A stretch of DNA of 5,863 nucleotides from Lachnospiraceae bacterium. Its GTDB lineage: Bacteria; Bacillota; Clostridia; Lachnospirales; Lachnospiraceae. The notes below the pieces were generated by a model. The model had not been told where the DNA came from. It saw nothing but the letters and a program-made list of their open reading frames with translations, and searched no databases. A program made the translations under genes and the position numbers. Of this stretch, positions 1 to 5,863 are shown in pieces (position 1 is the first letter of the stretch; every line of letters starts with the position of its first letter). The stretch covers positions 1-5,863 of the forward strand of contig DMLD01000109.1 of the NCBI GenBank assembly GCA_003453515.1. Direction: 5' to 3'.

Positions 1-868
1 TCTGAACAGGACTGCTCTGGGCTTCGTACTGATGAGCAGTAAAGACTGTTCTGTGCGGCCCTATCTCATTACCCGGCGATTCGCCGATCACGGTGTCGGG
101 ATATATCGGCTGTCCCGTGGAGACCTCGGGATAAGCCTCTCTCTTTTCAGCAGGCTTTTCCTGCGGGGTCATCGTCCCAAGCTTTGCTCTCTCGAGTCCG
201 GTGATCCCGGTCGGCTTTGCCGGCATACTTGAAACACCGCTTGTATCATCTTCCCTGACGACAGGGATTCCGCCGTACAGCTCTCTGCCGTCTGCGGTAT
301 AGCTCTCCTCAAACAGCGGCTTACCGGTATCAATCTGTACAGCCGCCTCATTTATCTGCGGTTCATTTATCCCCTGAAGTCCTGCTCCCTGATCCTTCAC
401 ATCAGCTGCGGCAGCCTTCCCCGTCTGCTCCGTCTTAGTCTCCGCCGGTGTATCGTTTTGGGGTGAGGAAATGGGAGGAACAGCCTTCCTCAACGTATCC
501 TCCTCCATCGTTCTTTGGAGCTCCTTTTGCTTCTCGCCGAGCATATTATACATAAAAACCACTTCTTCATGATTTACATGTATCTTATCAAGAAGTGGTT
601 TTGAGAATTCATCGATCGCCATTATCTTTTCGTTGCAAATGCGGTTCATCTGATCCTCTGTAGTCTCGACAAGCTCCATTCCTCTTTCCTCAAGGATCGA
701 GTCTATATGCTTGATGATGACCTCCTCATCCTTTTCGGTCCACAGATCAGCCGCGCGCACGGTCTGTTCATCTTCCTCATCCTTACCCTTCTTTCCGCCG
801 GACACAAAAAAGCTCACGCACACACACGCGATCCCGACTATGATAAGGATTATCTCAACTGCCAACAT
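1..868 (-). CDS. DUF6115-like membrane-anchored protein, C-terminus outside window
   Basis: The frame is open without a stop from ATG 868 to the window edge, 289 residues. An N-terminal membrane helix (about 3-22, MLAVEIILIIVGIACVCVSF) is followed by a basic GGKKGK stop-transfer stretch. Next comes an alpha-helical part (about 45-127) with the segment NEKIMAIDEFSK (79-90) and NHEEVVFMYNML (99-110), which I recall from DUF6115 proteins. The rest (about 128-289) is low in complexity and rich in Pro, Glu, Thr, Gly and Ala, probably disordered. The family, as I recall it, ends in a short helix-turn-helix-like segment, which would lie beyond position 1. The site AGAGG lies 10 nt upstream of the ATG. 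It is 79 nt after the 103-residue gene. Its position downstream of the flagellar sigma factor and its single anchor resemble SwrB of B. subtilis, but homology is not shown. The cysteines at 15 and 17 are inside the helix and do not form a lipobox. Confidence 0.82.
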   Translation of the reverse strand, partial: MLAVEIILIIVGIACVCVSFFVSGGKKGKDEEDEQTVRAADLWTEKDEEVIIKHIDSILEERGMELVETTEDQMNRICNEKIMAIDEFSKPLLDKIHVNHEEVVFMYNMLGEKQKELQRTMEEDTLRKAVPPISSPQNDTPAETKTEQTGKAAAADVKDQGAGLQGINEPQINEAAVQIDTGKPLFEESYTADGRELYGGIPVVREDDTSGVSSMPAKPTGITGLERAKLGTMTPQEKPAEKREAYPEVSTGQPIYPDTVIGESPGNEIGPHRTVFTAHQYEAQSSPVQ

Positions 869-947
869 AATAATCTAACCTCTCAAAAAAATATCCCACC
901 TTATGGGTTCTCCCCGATATATCCAAGCACCCGTGATCAGCATTTTA

Positions 948-1259
948 TCAGATCATGATATCAAACTTTGAATCCGATCTCGGCGCCATGGGAGCTTCCT
1001 TTTCCTTCTCTTTTTTCTTCCTGTTTCTCCCTCCGGAGCCTGCCGCACCGCGACCGCCGCCCTCATCCATATCGTACTCTTCGGTATCGCTCGGCTGGGT
1101 CTCAACTGTCTGCTGCGCCCTTTGTTCAACATTTTGCTGTACCTGTGCCGCATTCTGATCCTGGGCGTGCTGAATAGCAGTCTGCTCTCTCCCCTGATAA
1201 TCACCCGCTTCGACGGCTCTGGCTCCCAGTGTGATCATATCCACGGTATTCCAAGGCAT
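948..1259 (-). CDS. Small disordered hypothetical protein, Gln-rich with basic cluster
   Basis: No named family is recognised. The 103 residues fall into four parts: a slightly hydrophobic N-terminus (MPWNTVDMITLGARAVEAGD); a Gln/Ala-rich helical stretch (about 22-52); an acidic then glycine-rich linker (DTEEYDMDEGGGRGAAGSGG, 58-77); and a basic cluster NRKKKEKEK (79-87). It ends with the hydrophobic FDIMI. From memory, similar short proteins with a Gly-Gly/Lys-rich block and a final FDI-type ending occur next to fapA in other Lachnospiraceae; this was not searched. There is no signal peptide or membrane helix. A textbook ribosome-binding site and a 13 nt gap after fapA make it very likely real even though its composition is low in complexity. 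It may be a binding or adaptor peptide, or a substrate or helper of flagellar export; this is a guess from context only. Confidence 0.8.
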   Translation of the reverse strand: MPWNTVDMITLGARAVEAGDYQGREQTAIQHAQDQNAAQVQQNVEQRAQQTVETQPSDTEEYDMDEGGGRGAAGSGGRNRKKKEKEKEAPMAPRSDSKFDIMI

Positions 1260-1266
1260 GGCGGAC

Positions 1267-1273
1267 CCTCCTT
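1267..1273 (-). promoter_or_regulatory. Ribosome-binding site of the 103-residue gene, overlapping the fapA stop
   Basis: On the minus strand, AAGGAGG starts at the last A of the fapA TAA stop (1275-1273) and lies 7 nt before the ATG at 1259. The strong site fixes the start of the small downstream gene, supports its being real, and suggests translational coupling to fapA. Confidence 0.8.
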
Positions 1274-2871
1274 TACAGTTCCTTCATTCGAACATCGGCT
1301 CCCTCGCGGACAAACCTTGCATGGGAGATCGAATCATGTATGATCCTTGAAGCATCCTTTATACTGATCTCGGTACCCGGGTAAACTGCTCCATATATTT
1401 TTACACATGATCTCTTGCAGTTGTCGATACGCTCCAAAAGACCCTCTCTCTCGAGCCTGTTTTCCTTAAGCTGTGACATCATCTCGGGCTTGCTCTTGGT
1501 CGCTCTCTTTACATAATCCTTCTGCTCCGGCGTTATCTCATCGCCCCTCGCAAGAGTAGCCTTTATCACATTGGTGACTTCCTCGATCTTTTTGAGTCCT
1601 GCCTCGAGCTCCTGATTTTTCTCGTGAAGCTCGTTCACCCTAACGATCAGATCCTTCTCGGAGATGACCTCTACCTTGGTGTTGCTTCCCATCTCCGATC
1701 CGATAGTCGTTGCGGAGATGATACCGTAGGTCGAGATGGAGCCGCCGTTTATAAGTCCCTTTTTCCCGCGAACCTCGACCTCCTCACGGCAGGTCACATC
1801 ACAGTTCAGCACGGCGTCCGCCTTCAGCGAGCCCTTGCACTCCACCTTGGCACTCTCTATAAACTTGGCGGTTATGTTGCCCTCTGCCTTCAGGGATCCT
1901 CTCTCACCGCCCTGCATACCTCTCTTCAGGACTATGTTTCCGCCGGAGATGAGCTCGGCTCCCTCAACAACACCGTTTACGACTATATCGCCGTCTGCGA
2001 CTATCTTATAGCCGGTATTGACATTACCTGTTACCTGGACGGTCCCCTTGTACTCGATATCTCCCGTTGAGGCGTCCACGTTTGCCGGAACCTGATATAT
2101 ATCAGATACCATTACCATGTCCTCTACCAAAGAGACATGACCGGAGACCTCGGAATATATCTTGCACTTATCCTCGGATATGCGTATGTTTCTTCCGAAG
2201 CGAAGGTGTCTGTTTTTGACCTTCTTGGGACGGATCGGCTTTCCGGTGACACTCACGCCCGGCGTTCCCCAGTCGACCTTGGTCAGCGTCGCAAGCTTCT
2301 GTCCTGCTTCGACCGGTTTTATGTTTCCCAGATGGTGGAAATCCACGCTTCCGTCCTCGTTCATCTTCGGTCTGGAGGTCACATTCACATCAAAGTGATA
2401 GGTGACCTTGGCATCGTGACCGTGCCTCGGCTTTGTCGCTACCGCGAGCAGATAGTCACGGCAGTACTCGTGATTTTGCAAAAAGTGTTCGATGGCTTTT
2501 TTCCTGACGCCGTGCTTGACGCCTGCCATGCGCAGATCGCTGATGATCTCATCCTCGTTCAGCATATCTCCGCCGGTCGTGGGCGGATAAAATCTCGCCA
2601 AAGCCTTTGTTCCGTCTCTGTCTACCTTTACGATACATTTTTCTCCTACCGGAATGATCGGCTCCGATATGAGCAAGAGAGGTTCATCAAAAATGCCGCG
2701 CTCCAGATAATTGGACAGCTTCACATTGTCATAATCAGGAAAAGAGATGGTAGACAGATAGCGCATGACCTCCTCCATCTGAAACATCTCTCCGTCACCC
2801 TCGGCAGGATGTACCCAAAGATACATCTTGTCGTCCGTATTTATCAATTCAAAATATGCATTCTTTGACAT
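1273..2871 (-). CDS. fapA: FapA / DUF342 family flagellar assembly protein
   Basis: DUF342 proteins are named flagellar assembly protein A from work in Vibrio; their biochemical role is not settled. This one has 532 residues, a normal length. The N-terminal part (1-160) includes the conserved segment EDEIISDLRMAGVKHGVRK (106-124) and ends in KVTYHFD. WGTPGVSVTGKPI (201-213) is the family's glycine-rich turn. Residues about 262-400 form a beta-solenoid of short repeats rich in G-N-I/V and G-D-I steps, such as TGNVNTGYKIVADGDIVVNG (281-300). Two coiled-coil segments follow (about 404-440 and 460-490), then a short beta-rich end. No signal peptide or membrane helix is seen, so it should be cytoplasmic. 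ATG 2871 has GGTGAGG about 4 nt upstream, a short but usable spacing. The stop overlaps the ribosome-binding site of the next gene. Placement directly behind the flagellar sigma factor supports a motility role. Confidence 0.93.
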   Translation of the reverse strand: MSKNAYFELINTDDKMYLWVHPAEGDGEMFQMEEVMRYLSTISFPDYDNVKLSNYLERGIFDEPLLLISEPIIPVGEKCIVKVDRDGTKALARFYPPTTGGDMLNEDEIISDLRMAGVKHGVRKKAIEHFLQNHEYCRDYLLAVATKPRHGHDAKVTYHFDVNVTSRPKMNEDGSVDFHHLGNIKPVEAGQKLATLTKVDWGTPGVSVTGKPIRPKKVKNRHLRFGRNIRISEDKCKIYSEVSGHVSLVEDMVMVSDIYQVPANVDASTGDIEYKGTVQVTGNVNTGYKIVADGDIVVNGVVEGAELISGGNIVLKRGMQGGERGSLKAEGNITAKFIESAKVECKGSLKADAVLNCDVTCREEVEVRGKKGLINGGSISTYGIISATTIGSEMGSNTKVEVISEKDLIVRVNELHEKNQELEAGLKKIEEVTNVIKATLARGDEITPEQKDYVKRATKSKPEMMSQLKENRLEREGLLERIDNCKRSCVKIYGAVYPGTEISIKDASRIIHDSISHARFVREGADVRMKEL

Positions 2872-2922
2872 ATGTCCTCACCGACCTGTAAATACCGGGA
2901 AATCGCCTGCACCGGCATACCC

Positions 2923-3687
2923 CTAAAACAGATTTAATAGATCAACGGAATCGCCAAGCTGCTCCTTTATCTTTTTCAAAGCCTTGGTATGAAGCTGTGA
3001 GACTCTGGACTCCGAAACCTCCATGATCTCACTTATCTCCTTCAGCGTCAGATCCTCATAATAATAAAAGGTGATCACCTGCTGTTCCTTTTCCGTCAGC
3101 TTACCAAGTGCTTCAACGAGCATGGACTTTAGCTCTTCCTGCTCGACCGCCTTCTCCGGTCCGACAAATCCGGAGCCGAGAGAATCGATCCTCCCTTCAT
3201 TTCCCTGTTCAAGATAATCATCCAGAGATATCAGATTTGACAGCTCTGTTTCAGCTCTCCACCCCTCATACTCATCCCGGGTCAGTCCGAGTTCCGATGC
3301 GATCTCTTCTTCATTTGCAGGACGCCCGAGCTCAGACTCCAGCTTTGAGATGGCATTATCTATCTTTTTTTGCTTCTGCCTGAGAGTTCTCGGCACCCAG
3401 TCCATCTTTCTGATCTGGTCAAGAATGGATCCTCGTATACGCAGGCTTGCATAGGTCTCAAACTTGACGTTTTTAGCCATATCATATTTATCAATGGCAT
3501 CGATAAGTCCGAATATCCCATAGCCTACCAGATCATCATATTCTACGGTATATCCCAGATACATTCCCATGCGGCCGGCAACCAGATTAACTACATTGAT
3601 GTACTCAAGTATCAGCTGATCACGAAGCTCGGTCTCCCTGGTTCTCATATACCGATCCCAGATCTTTTGTCTCTCCGCTTCCTTCAT
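2923..3687 (-). CDS. fliA: Flagellar RNA polymerase sigma factor, sigma-28 (FliA/SigD/WhiG family)
   Basis: This sigma factor directs RNA polymerase to late flagellar, motility and chemotaxis promoters; it is named sigD in Bacillus. The 254-residue protein has the full family layout. Region 2 (about 24-100) contains DDLVGYGIFGLIDAIDKYD (51-69) and FETYASLRIRGSILDQIRK (76-94), followed by the family-typical MDWVPRTLR. Region 3 is about 101-155, with the GRPANEEEIASELGL helix-turn-helix. Region 4 (188-243) has the -35 binding helices, TLKEISEIMEVSESRVSQLH (214-233). Length matches FliA/SigD. ATG 3687 is preceded by GGGAAGGA with 8 nt spacing. It is 39 nt after the 138-residue gene and 51 nt before fapA. 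No anti-sigma factor FlgM gene is in the window. Coding it inside the fla/che operon, as in B. subtilis, makes its level depend on transcription reaching this far. Confidence 0.97.
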   Translation of the reverse strand: MKEAERQKIWDRYMRTRETELRDQLILEYINVVNLVAGRMGMYLGYTVEYDDLVGYGIFGLIDAIDKYDMAKNVKFETYASLRIRGSILDQIRKMDWVPRTLRQKQKKIDNAISKLESELGRPANEEEIASELGLTRDEYEGWRAETELSNLISLDDYLEQGNEGRIDSLGSGFVGPEKAVEQEELKSMLVEALGKLTEKEQQVITFYYYEDLTLKEISEIMEVSESRVSQLHTKALKKIKEQLGDSVDLLNLF

Positions 3688-3726
3688 ACCGTGAATCCTT
3701 CCCGCCTTTATATGTCCTGATGGTTA

Positions 3727-4143
3727 CTAATCTCCGATATAATTACCATACTCATCAAACGCATCCTCATCAAAATCGTCATCACTCATACCGGTATCAT
3801 GATGCGTTTTTGCATAGCGCTCCTCGGCGATCTTGCGCCGGCGCAGACTCTCTGCGGCAATAGCCTCCTCCTTTTGGATCCGCTCCCGCTCTTCCTCTTC
3901 TTCCTTACGTCTGGCTTCCTCTGCCTCGCGTCTTTTTTTCTCGAGCTCGTCCATAGCCTTGCGCTCTGACTGAACACGTCCGACAACCTGTCCGGCTATC
4001 TGTCCGACTATATAAAAAACGACCAGCACGATGGCCAACGCGATAAGATTGGTCACGACCGGCCATTGCTGCACTATGCCCAAGATACAAGTAATCAGCC
4101 CTGCCAAAAGCATGACAAAAGCCGGGATAAATCGATATTTCAT
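3727..4143 (-). CDS. Uncharacterised membrane protein: two N-terminal helices, charged coiled coil, acidic tail
   Basis: I do not recognise a named family. The 138-residue protein has two predicted membrane helices (about 5-23 and 30-52) joined by a short QQW turn. A long, strongly charged Glu/Lys/Arg helix follows (about 58-112, probable coiled coil), then an acidic tail (116-138, with DDDFDEDAFDEYGNY). This suggests a membrane hairpin with a cytoplasmic stalk. The start is firm: ATG at 4143 overlaps the cheD stop as ATGA, with AGGGGAG 8 nt upstream inside cheD. Tandem stops TAG TAA end it. It lies between cheD and the flagellar sigma factor, where B. subtilis has no gene. A role in motility is inferred only from this position and coupling. 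The gene is surely coding; the function is unknown. Confidence 0.85.
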   Translation of the reverse strand: MKYRFIPAFVMLLAGLITCILGIVQQWPVVTNLIALAIVLVVFYIVGQIAGQVVGRVQSERKAMDELEKKRREAEEARRKEEEEERERIQKEEAIAAESLRRRKIAEERYAKTHHDTGMSDDDFDEDAFDEYGNYIGD

Positions 4144-4631
4144 ATGATCGACTCCCCTACACCTACGGTTTTTATATGCAGCGTAGAATTGCTCGGATCA
4201 AACGTGATCGTTCTCCCATATCTGTCGCCGGTGTCCTCGGCTCTGATAGGTATACGCCACTCCTTGAGCATTTCCTTTGCCTTTACGATATTTTGTTCTC
4301 CCACATTGAGCATGGAATTAGATGACCGGTGGGCAAACATCTTTGCCCCTCCGGCTATCTTTGCCTTCAATTTGGATGATGGTATCCTGTTCTTGATGGT
4401 CAGCTCATCATACATATCCTTCAGGCAGGTATCCATAAACTTAAATCTGTTGCTGCTCTGTGAAGGAATACGGGTACTGTCAGGCAGCATAACATGTGCC
4501 ATGCCGCAGACTCCCGTGCTGTCATCATACAGGATGACCCCCAGACACGAACCCAGTCCAAGGGTCGATATCTTCTGTGGTGAACGGCAGATCTTGTAAT
4601 CTGCCATTCCCACTCGGATCATCTCACTCAT
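4140..4631 (-). CDS. cheD: Chemoreceptor glutamine deamidase CheD
   Basis: CheD hydrolyses specific receptor glutamines to glutamates, which tunes receptor signalling. In Bacillus and Thermotoga it is also the partner of the CheY-P phosphatase CheC. The 163-residue protein has the Thr-Cys-His catalytic set of the family: T23 and C29 in STLGLGSCLG and H46 in MAHVMLPDS. The spacing equals that of Thermotoga maritima CheD (Thr21, Cys27, His44). Other conserved parts are GGAKMF (94-99), GEQN (111-114) and DRYGRTITFD (136-145). All key residues are present, so it should be active. The start at 4631 has only a poor Shine-Dalgarno sequence. An ATG three codons later (4622) has AGGG about 10 nt upstream and is a possible true start; both keep the whole domain. 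The gene sits 7 nt after cheW, and its stop overlaps the next start as ATGA. Confidence 0.96.
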   Translation of the reverse strand: MSEMIRVGMADYKICRSPQKISTLGLGSCLGVILYDDSTGVCGMAHVMLPDSTRIPSQSSNRFKFMDTCLKDMYDELTIKNRIPSSKLKAKIAGGAKMFAHRSSNSMLNVGEQNIVKAKEMLKEWRIPIRAEDTGDRYGRTITFDPSNSTLHIKTVGVGESII

Positions 4632-4638
4632 ACCCTGA

Positions 4639-5118
4639 TCACGCTTTCTTCTTTTCCTCTACTACAGCCTGAATGTCGAGAAGAGAGATTAGGCTCTCAT
4701 CCTTCTTTCCTATACCTGCAAGATAGGCTGCCTTCTTGTCATCCAGCTTAAAATTCGGGATCTCTATAGTATCCTGCTCGATGTCAACTACCTCTCTGAC
4801 CTCGTCTACTATAAAGCCTACTCTGGACTGATCCTCCATGCGAACAATGATGATCCTGGTCGCATGGGTATACTCGATATCCTCAAGATCAAATCTGCGG
4901 CGAAGGCTCATGATAGGCACGACCTCACCACGAAGATTGATAACTCCGACATAATAATCCTGTGACTTTGCCACGCGGGTTATCTGCTGCATACGGACGA
5001 TATTATCTACAAATGCTATATCGATCCCGTACTGCTCTCCGCCAAGCTTGACAACTATGTACTGTACGATCACCTCAGGTGTATCCAGTATATTGGTTTC
5101 ATTCTTATTCTCTTCCAC
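4639..5118 (-). CDS. cheW: Chemotaxis adaptor protein CheW
   Basis: CheW is a cytoplasmic scaffold that links chemoreceptors to the P5 domain of CheA. Counting from the chosen start, the protein is 159 residues and is almost entirely one CheW domain: IVVKLGGEQYGIDI (21-34), the conserved turn NLRGEVVPI (61-69), a central TRIIIVRM strand and FIVDEV. It ends in a short Lys-rich tail. Length is normal for the family. The longest frame begins with GTG at 5127, but that codon is part of the AAGGAGG ribosome-binding site (5127-5133) and cannot be a normal start. GTG at 5118 lies 8 nt from that site and is preferred; TTG at 5121 (5 nt) is the alternative. The gene follows cheA with no real intergenic space and precedes cheD by 7 nt. 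In B. subtilis cheC would come next; it is absent here. Confidence 0.95.
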   Translation of the reverse strand: MEENKNETNILDTPEVIVQYIVVKLGGEQYGIDIAFVDNIVRMQQITRVAKSQDYYVGVINLRGEVVPIMSLRRRFDLEDIEYTHATRIIIVRMEDQSRVGFIVDEVREVVDIEQDTIEIPNFKLDDKKAAYLAGIGKKDESLISLLDIQAVVEEKKKA

Positions 5119-5126
5119 CAAAGCCA

Positions 5127-5133
5127 CCTCCTT
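5127..5133 (-). promoter_or_regulatory. Ribosome-binding site of cheW, overlapping the cheA stop codon
   Basis: Reading the minus strand, AAGGAGG is a near-perfect Shine-Dalgarno sequence. Its first two bases belong to the cheA TAA stop (5134-5132) and its last G is the first base of the GTG at 5127. This placement rules out 5127 as the cheW start and supports GTG at 5118. It also suggests that ribosomes finishing cheA re-initiate on cheW, which would help keep kinase and adaptor amounts matched (inference). Confidence 0.85.
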
Positions 5134-5863
5134 AAATCAATGTATTGGTATCAAAGATCAGTGCCACTTCACCGTCACCGAGGATGGTTGCACCACTAAA
5201 CAGTTTCTCATTTGTTATATGTCTTCCGAGAGACTTGATGACTGTCTCCTGCTGACCGATAAGGTTGTCTACGATCATGCCGACTCTCTGGTCACCCTTC
5301 TGCATGATAACAACCACATAGTTCTCAGGCTGCTCCTCCAGCTCCTCGAGCTCGAGGATCTCGTGTGAACGGATGATCGGGATAACGCTTCCGCGAAGGT
5401 TGATGACCTCCTTGTTCTGAACAAAGCGGATCTCGTTTCTCGGTATATCCTCGATACCCTGTATATTGCTCAGCGGTATAGCGTACTTCTCGTTCATGAC
5501 CTCTACCATCAGAGCCTGAATGATAGCAAGTGTCAGAGGCAGTTGGATAGCAAATGTAGATCCCTCTCCCTGTACACTCTTTGCGCTTATGCTTCCGCCG
5601 AGAGCCTCTATCTTGGTACGGACAACATCTAGACCTACACCACGTCCCGAAACGTCCGTGATCTTGTCTGCCGTTGAGAAGCTCGGCTGGAACAACAGGT
5701 CTATAAAATCCTTCTCCGACATGGTCTCTGCCTGCTTCTCGGTGATGGTTCCCTTCTCCAGAGCCTTTGCGCGTACCTTGTCGATATTGATACCGGCACC
5801 GTCATCTCTTACCTCGATGACTACGTTGTTACCATCCTGATAAGCATCGAGGAATATGGAACC
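5132..5863 (-). CDS. cheA: Chemotaxis histidine kinase CheA, C-terminal part (5' end outside window)
   Basis: CheA phosphorylates CheY and CheB in response to chemoreceptor signals and sits in the cytoplasmic receptor-CheW-CheA array. The reading frame is open from the window edge at 5863 to a TAA at 5134-5132, giving 243 residues. The first visible part is the end of the P4 ATPase domain: DDGAGI (about residues 20-25, G1 box), LFQPSFSTA (57-65, F-box/ATP lid) and GRGVGLDVV (73-81, G2 box). From about residue 108 comes the P5 CheW-like regulatory domain, with NLRGSVIP (155-162) and a typical ending (GATILGDGEVALIFD, 224-238). The P1 phosphotransfer, P2 and P3 domains lie outside the window, so the phosphorylated histidine cannot be checked. 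The Met at 5722 is internal (within P4) and is not the gene start. The stop overlaps the cheW ribosome-binding site, so the two are probably translationally coupled. The C-terminal half looks intact. Confidence 0.97.
   Translation of the reverse strand, partial: GSIFLDAYQDGNNVVIEVRDDGAGINIDKVRAKALEKGTITEKQAETMSEKDFIDLLFQPSFSTADKITDVSGRGVGLDVVRTKIEALGGSISAKSVQGEGSTFAIQLPLTLAIIQALMVEVMNEKYAIPLSNIQGIEDIPRNEIRFVQNKEVINLRGSVIPIIRSHEILELEELEEQPENYVVVIMQKGDQRVGMIVDNLIGQQETVIKSLGRHITNEKLFSGATILGDGEVALIFDTNTLI

Noticed and set aside
914..920. CCGATAT, resembling a sigma-28 -10 element, on the plus strand (also at 3734-3740)
   Set aside because: No TAAA-type -35 element at 15-16 nt upstream in either case, and both point against the operon; the second is inside coding sequence.
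934..955. TGATC ... GATCA inverted repeat at the end of the 103-residue gene
   Set aside because: Only a 5 bp A/T-rich stem with a 12 nt loop and no following T run; too weak for a terminator.
707..958. 83-residue plus-strand frame
   Set aside because: Runs opposite the membrane helix of the DUF6115-like protein and into the gap; no supporting signals.
953..1204. 83-residue minus-strand frame overlapping the 103-residue gene
   Set aside because: Lacks a good ribosome-binding site; the 103-residue frame has AAGGAGG at ideal spacing.
1624..2070. 148-residue plus-strand open frame
   Set aside because: Antisense to the beta-solenoid part of fapA; no domain, and the repeats of fapA explain the open frame.
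2137..2868. 243-residue plus-strand open frame
   Set aside because: Lies wholly opposite fapA, has no recognisable domain and no supporting ribosome-binding site or neighbours on that strand; it is a shadow of fapA's codon use.
2872..2922. 51 nt gap between fliA and fapA examined for a terminator or promoter
   Set aside because: No stable inverted repeat with a T run and no paired -35/-10 elements; it appears to be only a spacer with the fapA ribosome-binding site.
3786..4090. Minus-strand frames of 66 and 61 residues inside the 138-residue gene
   Set aside because: Alternate frames of the Glu/Lys/Arg-rich coiled-coil region; the parent frame has the coupled start and sensible membrane helices.
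4066..4599. 177-residue plus-strand open frame
   Set aside because: Antisense to cheD and the start of the 138-residue gene, both clearly real; no family resemblance.

Overview
The window is an internal piece of a large flagellar/chemotaxis (fla/che) operon. Every supported gene lies on the minus strand, so transcription runs from position 5863 toward position 1. Protein sequences and gene order point to a flagellated, Gram-positive member of the Clostridia, most likely a Lachnospiraceae bacterium. The grounds are a Bacillus-type cheA-cheW-cheD-sigma28 order, a DUF342/FapA gene directly after the sigma factor, and a DUF6115-type membrane protein after that. The assignment rests on recalled family features and synteny; genus cannot be given.

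In transcription order the genes are: the 3' end of cheA (5863-5132, its start lies outside the window); cheW (best start 5118); cheD (4631-4140); an uncharacterised 138-residue protein with two membrane helices and a charged coiled coil (4143-3727); the flagellar sigma factor fliA/sigD (3687-2923); fapA/DUF342 (2871-1273); a small disordered 103-residue protein (1259-948); and a DUF6115-like single-pass membrane protein (868-1), which is open to the window edge and lacks its C-terminus. Spacing is tight. The cheW ribosome-binding site overlaps the cheA stop, cheW and cheD are 7 nt apart, cheD and the 138-residue gene share ATGA, and the ribosome-binding site of the 103-residue gene overlaps the fapA stop. 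Larger gaps of 39, 51 and 79 nt flank fliA and precede the last gene. No convincing promoter, terminator, RNA gene, mobile element or CRISPR array was found, and no gap exceeds 80 nt.

Functionally, CheA and CheW are the kinase-adaptor core that reads chemoreceptors, and CheD deamidates receptors and tunes them. FliA is the sigma factor for late flagellar and chemotaxis genes. FapA and the three poorly known proteins around it probably support flagellar assembly or placement. Two points stand out. There is no cheC between cheW and cheD, where Bacillus subtilis has it. There are also three uncharacterised small or membrane proteins built into the operon; the last two, with FapA, occupy the stretch downstream of sigma28 where B. 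subtilis carries swrB.
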